Source of the DNA: Spirochaetales bacterium
GTDB taxonomy: Bacteria > Spirochaetota > JAAYUW01
NCBI GenBank assembly: GCA_012797605.1
Contig: JAAZOT010000056.1
Location: forward strand, 1 to 53,861
Length of the DNA: 53,861 nucleotides
Reading direction: 5' to 3'
Shown one piece after another: positions 49,859 to 53,861 of this stretch. The notes under the pieces are model-generated. The model searched no databases. It was not told the DNA's origin and was given only the letters and a program-made list of their open reading frames with translations. Position 1 is the stretch's first letter. Each line of letters begins with the position of its first letter. The position numbers and the translations under genes are program-made.

Positions 49859-50941
49859 ATGACTTATAAGATGCTTATAATCAATCCTGGTTCTACTTCA
49901 ACCAAAATTGGTATCTATGAAGATGAAAAAGAGTTAAGCTCACAGACATTAAGACATTCAGTTGAGGAATTAAAACCATATCCAACTATTATCGACCAAA
50001 TTGATTTTAGGACTAAAATAATCGAAGATTATCTTGCATCTCAAAATATTGAATTAAGATCATTTACTGCAATAGTTGGTAGAGGTGGTCTACTTAAACC
50101 TATAGAATCTGGTACATATATTGTGAATGAAAAAATGCTTGAAGACTTAAAATCTTGCAAATATGGCGCCCATGCATCAAATCTTGGAGCACTTATTGCA
50201 TATAATATCGCCAAGCAAGCTGGATGCAGAAGTTTTATAGTTGACCCTGTCGTAGTAGATGAACTTTGCGATGAAGCAAGAGTCTGTGGTCACCCTCTAT
50301 TAAATAGAATTTCTATCTTTCATGCTTTAAACCAGAAGGCCATAGCAAGAACTGCTGCTAAAACTCTAGGTAAAAAATATGAAGAATTAAACCTTGTAGT
50401 GGCTCATCTTGGAGGTGGAATCTCAATAGGTTCTCATAGAAAAGGGAAAGTAGTTGATGTAAATAATGCTTTAGATGGTGAGGGCCCATTTTCACCAGAA
50501 AGAGCTGGTACTTTGCCTGCTGGACAACTTATCAAGTTGGCTTTTTCTGGAAACTATACTCTAGATGAGATGAAAAAAATGTTAACAGGTCAAGGAGGTT
50601 TAACTGCCCATCTTGGAACAAACGATGTTAGAGAAGTTGTCAAAAAGATTGAAAATGGTGATAAAAATGCACAGACAATCCTTAATGCAATGTGTTTTAC
50701 CATATCTAAGTACATTTTTGCTGCCTTTGCCTCACTTTATGGAGAAATAGATGCGATTGTTCTTACAGGTGGTATAGCTTACAATAATGATTATATAGTT
50801 GAACCCATTAAAAAATACCTAGGAAAAATCATTAAAAATATTCCAGTTTTAGTATTTCCAGGAGAAGAAGAACTTCCAGCTCTTGCAGCAGGAGCGTTAA
50901 GAGTCTTAAGACAAGAAGAGGAAGCTAAGATCTATGAATGA
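49859..50941 (+). CDS. buk: Butyrate kinase
   Basis: MLIINPGSTSTKIGIYEDEKEL; VAHLGGGISIGSHRKGKVVDVNNALDGEGPFSPERAGTLP. Confidence 0.95.
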   Translation: MTYKMLIINPGSTSTKIGIYEDEKELSSQTLRHSVEELKPYPTIIDQIDFRTKIIEDYLASQNIELRSFTAIVGRGGLLKPIESGTYIVNEKMLEDLKSCKYGAHASNLGALIAYNIAKQAGCRSFIVDPVVVDELCDEARVCGHPLLNRISIFHALNQKAIARTAAKTLGKKYEELNLVVAHLGGGISIGSHRKGKVVDVNNALDGEGPFSPERAGTLPAGQLIKLAFSGNYTLDEMKKMLTGQGGLTAHLGTNDVREVVKKIENGDKNAQTILNAMCFTISKYIFAAFASLYGEIDAIVLTGGIAYNNDYIVEPIKKYLGKIIKNIPVLVFPGEEELPALAAGALRVLRQEEEAKIYE

Positions 50942-51932
50942 AATTCAAAAAAATAAATTAAACAAAATTGTTGTATTTGGGAATATTTTACCAGAAGGAC
51001 TGAAAAAACTCTATGAAAATTATGAAGTTGTAAATTATTTAGAAAACACTATAGAATCTGAAGAAGAGTTCTTAAAGAAAGTATCAGATGCAGTCGCCAT
51101 AATTACATGGTTTACTCATAAAATAAATAAAAGCATTATTGAGAAATTAAATAATGTTAGAGTGATAGCCAACTATGCGGTTGGTTATGATAACATAGAC
51201 ATAAAAGCAGCAACATCTGCTGGAATTGTCGTTCTTAATACTCCAGATATTTTGACCAACGCGACAGCTGAAATTGCCGTATTACTTACATTTGCCTGTG
51301 CAAAAAGAGCAAAAGAAGCAATTTTGAGTGTTTTAACTGGAAATTTAGATGATGTAAGCCCTTCTTTCATGCTAGGAAAAGATATTATTGGTAAGACTGT
51401 TGGTGTTATAGGTGCTGGAAGAATAGGTAAAAGATATGCAATTATGATGCAAGCTTTAGGCTGTAATGTCATTTACTATAATAGAAGCAAGAAAGAGGAA
51501 TTAGAAAAAATTGATATAAAATATGCTGAACTTGAAGATCTTTTAAAAACTTCCGATATAGTATCACTTCATCTTCCTTTGAATGAACAATCAAAAAATT
51601 TACTTGATATGCATAAGCTATCTATGATGAAGGATGATGCTATACTTGTTAATACAGCAAGAGCTGCAATTATTGATGAAAAAGCACTTATAAATCTTCT
51701 TGAAAAAGGGAAATTCTTTTCGGTAGGGCTAGATGTATACAATAATGAGCCATATCCAGATCCAAAATTATTAGAATTTCCAAATGTAATAATTTTACCT
51801 CATATTGGTTCAGCCACATACGAAACAAGACTTAAAATGGCAGAATTCTTGAGTGAAACGTTGATAATAGCATTAAATGGAAGATTGACTGAACTTAAAA
51901 ATCTTGTTAACAAAGAGATTTTAGGACAATAA
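50934..51932 (+). CDS. D-isomer 2-hydroxyacid dehydrogenase family protein
   Basis: IGKTVGVIGAGRIGKRYAIMMQALGCNVIYYNRS; ILVNTARAAIIDEKAL; overlaps buk by 8 nt. Confidence 0.92.
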   Translation: MNEIQKNKLNKIVVFGNILPEGLKKLYENYEVVNYLENTIESEEEFLKKVSDAVAIITWFTHKINKSIIEKLNNVRVIANYAVGYDNIDIKAATSAGIVVLNTPDILTNATAEIAVLLTFACAKRAKEAILSVLTGNLDDVSPSFMLGKDIIGKTVGVIGAGRIGKRYAIMMQALGCNVIYYNRSKKEELEKIDIKYAELEDLLKTSDIVSLHLPLNEQSKNLLDMHKLSMMKDDAILVNTARAAIIDEKALINLLEKGKFFSVGLDVYNNEPYPDPKLLEFPNVIILPHIGSATYETRLKMAEFLSETLIIALNGRLTELKNLVNKEILGQ

Positions 51933-52802
51933 AGATTGCAATCTTTGTAATTCAGAAATTAAATACTCCAGTTGATCCTTTGCTATTACTTGAGCAATAT
52001 TTATAGCTTTATTAAGATAATATATTGCAGATTCAATGTCATTCATAAACTCATATATCTTTGCTATTAGCTTTAAGTCCTCAAAGATATTGTATTGATT
52101 TTCTGAAATCTTATCATATTTTAAAGCTTCCAAGGCAAATTCTAAACTTTTGGAAAGTTCTTTTTTCCCAAAATAACATTGAGCCATATTATATGCATTA
52201 TTTGCAAGTTCTATATAGTTTTTTAACTTTTTATTTATTTTATAAGCTTCATTTAAGCAAGTTAAGCTTTCATCATACTTATTTAATCTTAGATATAATA
52301 GTCCAAGCCCATTCAAAGCTATAGATTTATCGATATCCTTTTTTGAAGTCCTAATGGCTTCTTTGTAAGTTATGATTGCATTATCAAAATCTTTTATCAA
52401 CTCAAAATACTTTGCATATTGGAAGAAAATAGCAGAATAATATTGCTCCAATTTTTCTTTTTCAGAAAGTTTTTTAATGAATGCAAGATAACCATAAGCT
52501 TTATCTGGTCGGTTTAATTGTATATAGGTTTCTATTAATTTTAAGCAAGTTTTTATTATTCTTTCGGCATCATCTATGGTTAAAGAAAGTTCATAAGCCT
52601 CAGTAAAAGTTGAAATAGCTTTATCTATCTGGTTCCCATTAAGATATCCAATCCCTTGACCTAAAAGGTAATCTATCTTCTTTTTAATATCGCTTTTGAT
52701 GGTTGTATTTTTAGCACTGCAGCCAAAACTAAAAAGAAGGAAGACCAATATTAAAATTAATAAAAATATCTTAATTTTTTTATATATTTTCTTTATTTTC
52801 AT
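51921..52802 (-). CDS. TPR lipoprotein
   Basis: Lipobox LFSFGC; repeated TPR helices (ALNGLGLLYLRLNKYDESLTCLNEAYKINK). Confidence 0.85.
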   Translation of the reverse strand: MKIKKIYKKIKIFLLILILVFLLFSFGCSAKNTTIKSDIKKKIDYLLGQGIGYLNGNQIDKAISTFTEAYELSLTIDDAERIIKTCLKLIETYIQLNRPDKAYGYLAFIKKLSEKEKLEQYYSAIFFQYAKYFELIKDFDNAIITYKEAIRTSKKDIDKSIALNGLGLLYLRLNKYDESLTCLNEAYKINKKLKNYIELANNAYNMAQCYFGKKELSKSLEFALEALKYDKISENQYNIFEDLKLIAKIYEFMNDIESAIYYLNKAINIAQVIAKDQLEYLISELQRLQSLLS

Positions 52803-52823
52803 ATTTTTTCCTTAGTCTAAATT

Positions 52824-53771
52824 TTATCTTCCTGAAGTTGAAGAAGTTGTAGATGTTGAAGTATTTTTTGGAACAAGAGGTATATTCTCAAGTACATATT
52901 TTAATTGAACAAGATTTTGTTTTGCAAGCTCTAAAAGTTCCTTAATATCCTGAGGAAGATAATCTAAGCCATTTAAAAGCTTATCTATCTTATATTCTAT
53001 TGCAGATAGATCTGAGAGTATTTTTGGTAGATCTGCATTCAGTTTTGTTGTTATATTTTTAGCATCTACACTTACATCCTTAAAATTGGTAAGTGTTGGA
53101 GTCAAAAGCTCCATTGTGGAATTAACCTTATCCAAAATGGCAAATATTTTTTTTGCTGTCTCAGAATCACCATGGCCATTTAAAGATGAAGCTAGGTTTT
53201 TCAACTCAAAAGATGTATCTCTTAAATTTAACAATGTGAGATTAATAACTGGCTTTAACTCAAGAATCATGTCTATAACCTGGGAAGCCTTAGCAGTAAG
53301 ATCATCCTGTTTTGGCATATTTTCTGATATCTTGTATAGTATATCTTGACCTAAAGGCATATCTGATGAAAGAACTTGAGATTTATCTGGTAGGTTTATG
53401 CATTTTTCACCAGGTAAAAAGCTTATGGTAAGCCCTGATGAACCTAGTAAACTAGAGGACATCTTTATAACTGTATCATACCGAATAAGAGATATATATT
53501 CTTTATATATAATAAAATCTACTCTGGTTTTATAATCACTTAAAAGCTTAACTTTTGTCACTTTACCTATATTAAAGCCTTTAAATTTTATTGTTGAACC
53601 GACACTTATCCCTTTACTATCTTCAAAAAATGTATAAAAATGCCCCTTTTTTTCAAATGTTCTATTTCCTTTTGCTATAAATGCGAAAATAGCAATTAAA
53701 AGAACTATCCCAAAAATTATAAAAACTGCTGCTAATTTTTGAGTTTTAGAAAAGACAAATGGCATATCCAC
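52824..53771 (-). CDS. MlaD/MCE-family protein
   Basis: N-terminal TM; FFEDSKGISVGSTIKFKGFNIGKVTKVKLL MCE signature. Confidence 0.9.
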   Translation of the reverse strand: MDMPFVFSKTQKLAAVFIIFGIVLLIAIFAFIAKGNRTFEKKGHFYTFFEDSKGISVGSTIKFKGFNIGKVTKVKLLSDYKTRVDFIIYKEYISLIRYDTVIKMSSSLLGSSGLTISFLPGEKCINLPDKSQVLSSDMPLGQDILYKISENMPKQDDLTAKASQVIDMILELKPVINLTLLNLRDTSFELKNLASSLNGHGDSETAKKIFAILDKVNSTMELLTPTLTNFKDVSVDAKNITTKLNADLPKILSDLSAIEYKIDKLLNGLDYLPQDIKELLELAKQNLVQLKYVLENIPLVPKNTSTSTTSSTSGR

Positions 53772-53792
53772 CTCTTTTAAATTTAACTTTTT

Positions 53793-53861
53793 TTACATTG
53801 TAAACTTTATGTTTCCAACATTTCTTTGATTTCTGAAATGATCCATTACTTTTTCACTATA
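53793..53861 (-). pseudogene. IscU/NifU N-terminal fragment (edge-truncated upstream, stops after about 22 residues)
   Basis: Manual translation YSEKVMDHFRNQRNVGNIKFTM*; matches the typical (M)YSEKVMDHFRNPRNVG start of IscU/NifU proteins, then stop. Confidence 0.6.

Noticed and set aside
1-53861. CRISPR arrays, insertion sequences, prophage or restriction-defence islands
   Set aside because: No regularly spaced repeats, transposase, integrase, phage structural or restriction-modification genes were seen.

Overview
AT-rich bacterial chromosomal window. The standard code is supported because TAA, TAG and TGA all end intact ORFs. The gene mix (TPR and lipoprotein-rich envelope block, GGDEF and HD-GYP proteins, PAS hybrid kinase, MlaD/MCE) is compatible with a spirochaete-like low-GC anaerobe, but I cannot prove the lineage. 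Housekeeping anchors are alaS, recX, rplM-rpsI, trmB, mtnA, sppA, buk and two tRNAs (Leu-GAG, Glu-CTC). The most accessory-looking region is about 20.0-27.6 kb on the minus strand. It encodes a clostripain-like lipoprotein, two tandemly duplicated beta-propeller lipoproteins (one broken by an in-frame TGA), a lipase-like exported hydrolase and an Ig-like lipoprotein. It is headed by a perfect-consensus promoter (TTGACA-16-TATAAT) whose spacer is almost entirely a poly(A) tract, which makes it a candidate phase-variable promoter. Other notable signals are an in-frame TAG in a YcxB-like gene, a truncated IscU/NifU N-terminus at the right edge, a giant GGDEF protein with degenerate kinase/ATPase-like input regions, an M28-like pseudo-peptidase, and a perfect palindromic operator candidate in front of a TetR/acyl-CoA synthetase pair. 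All family calls were made by eye from motifs; no database search was run.
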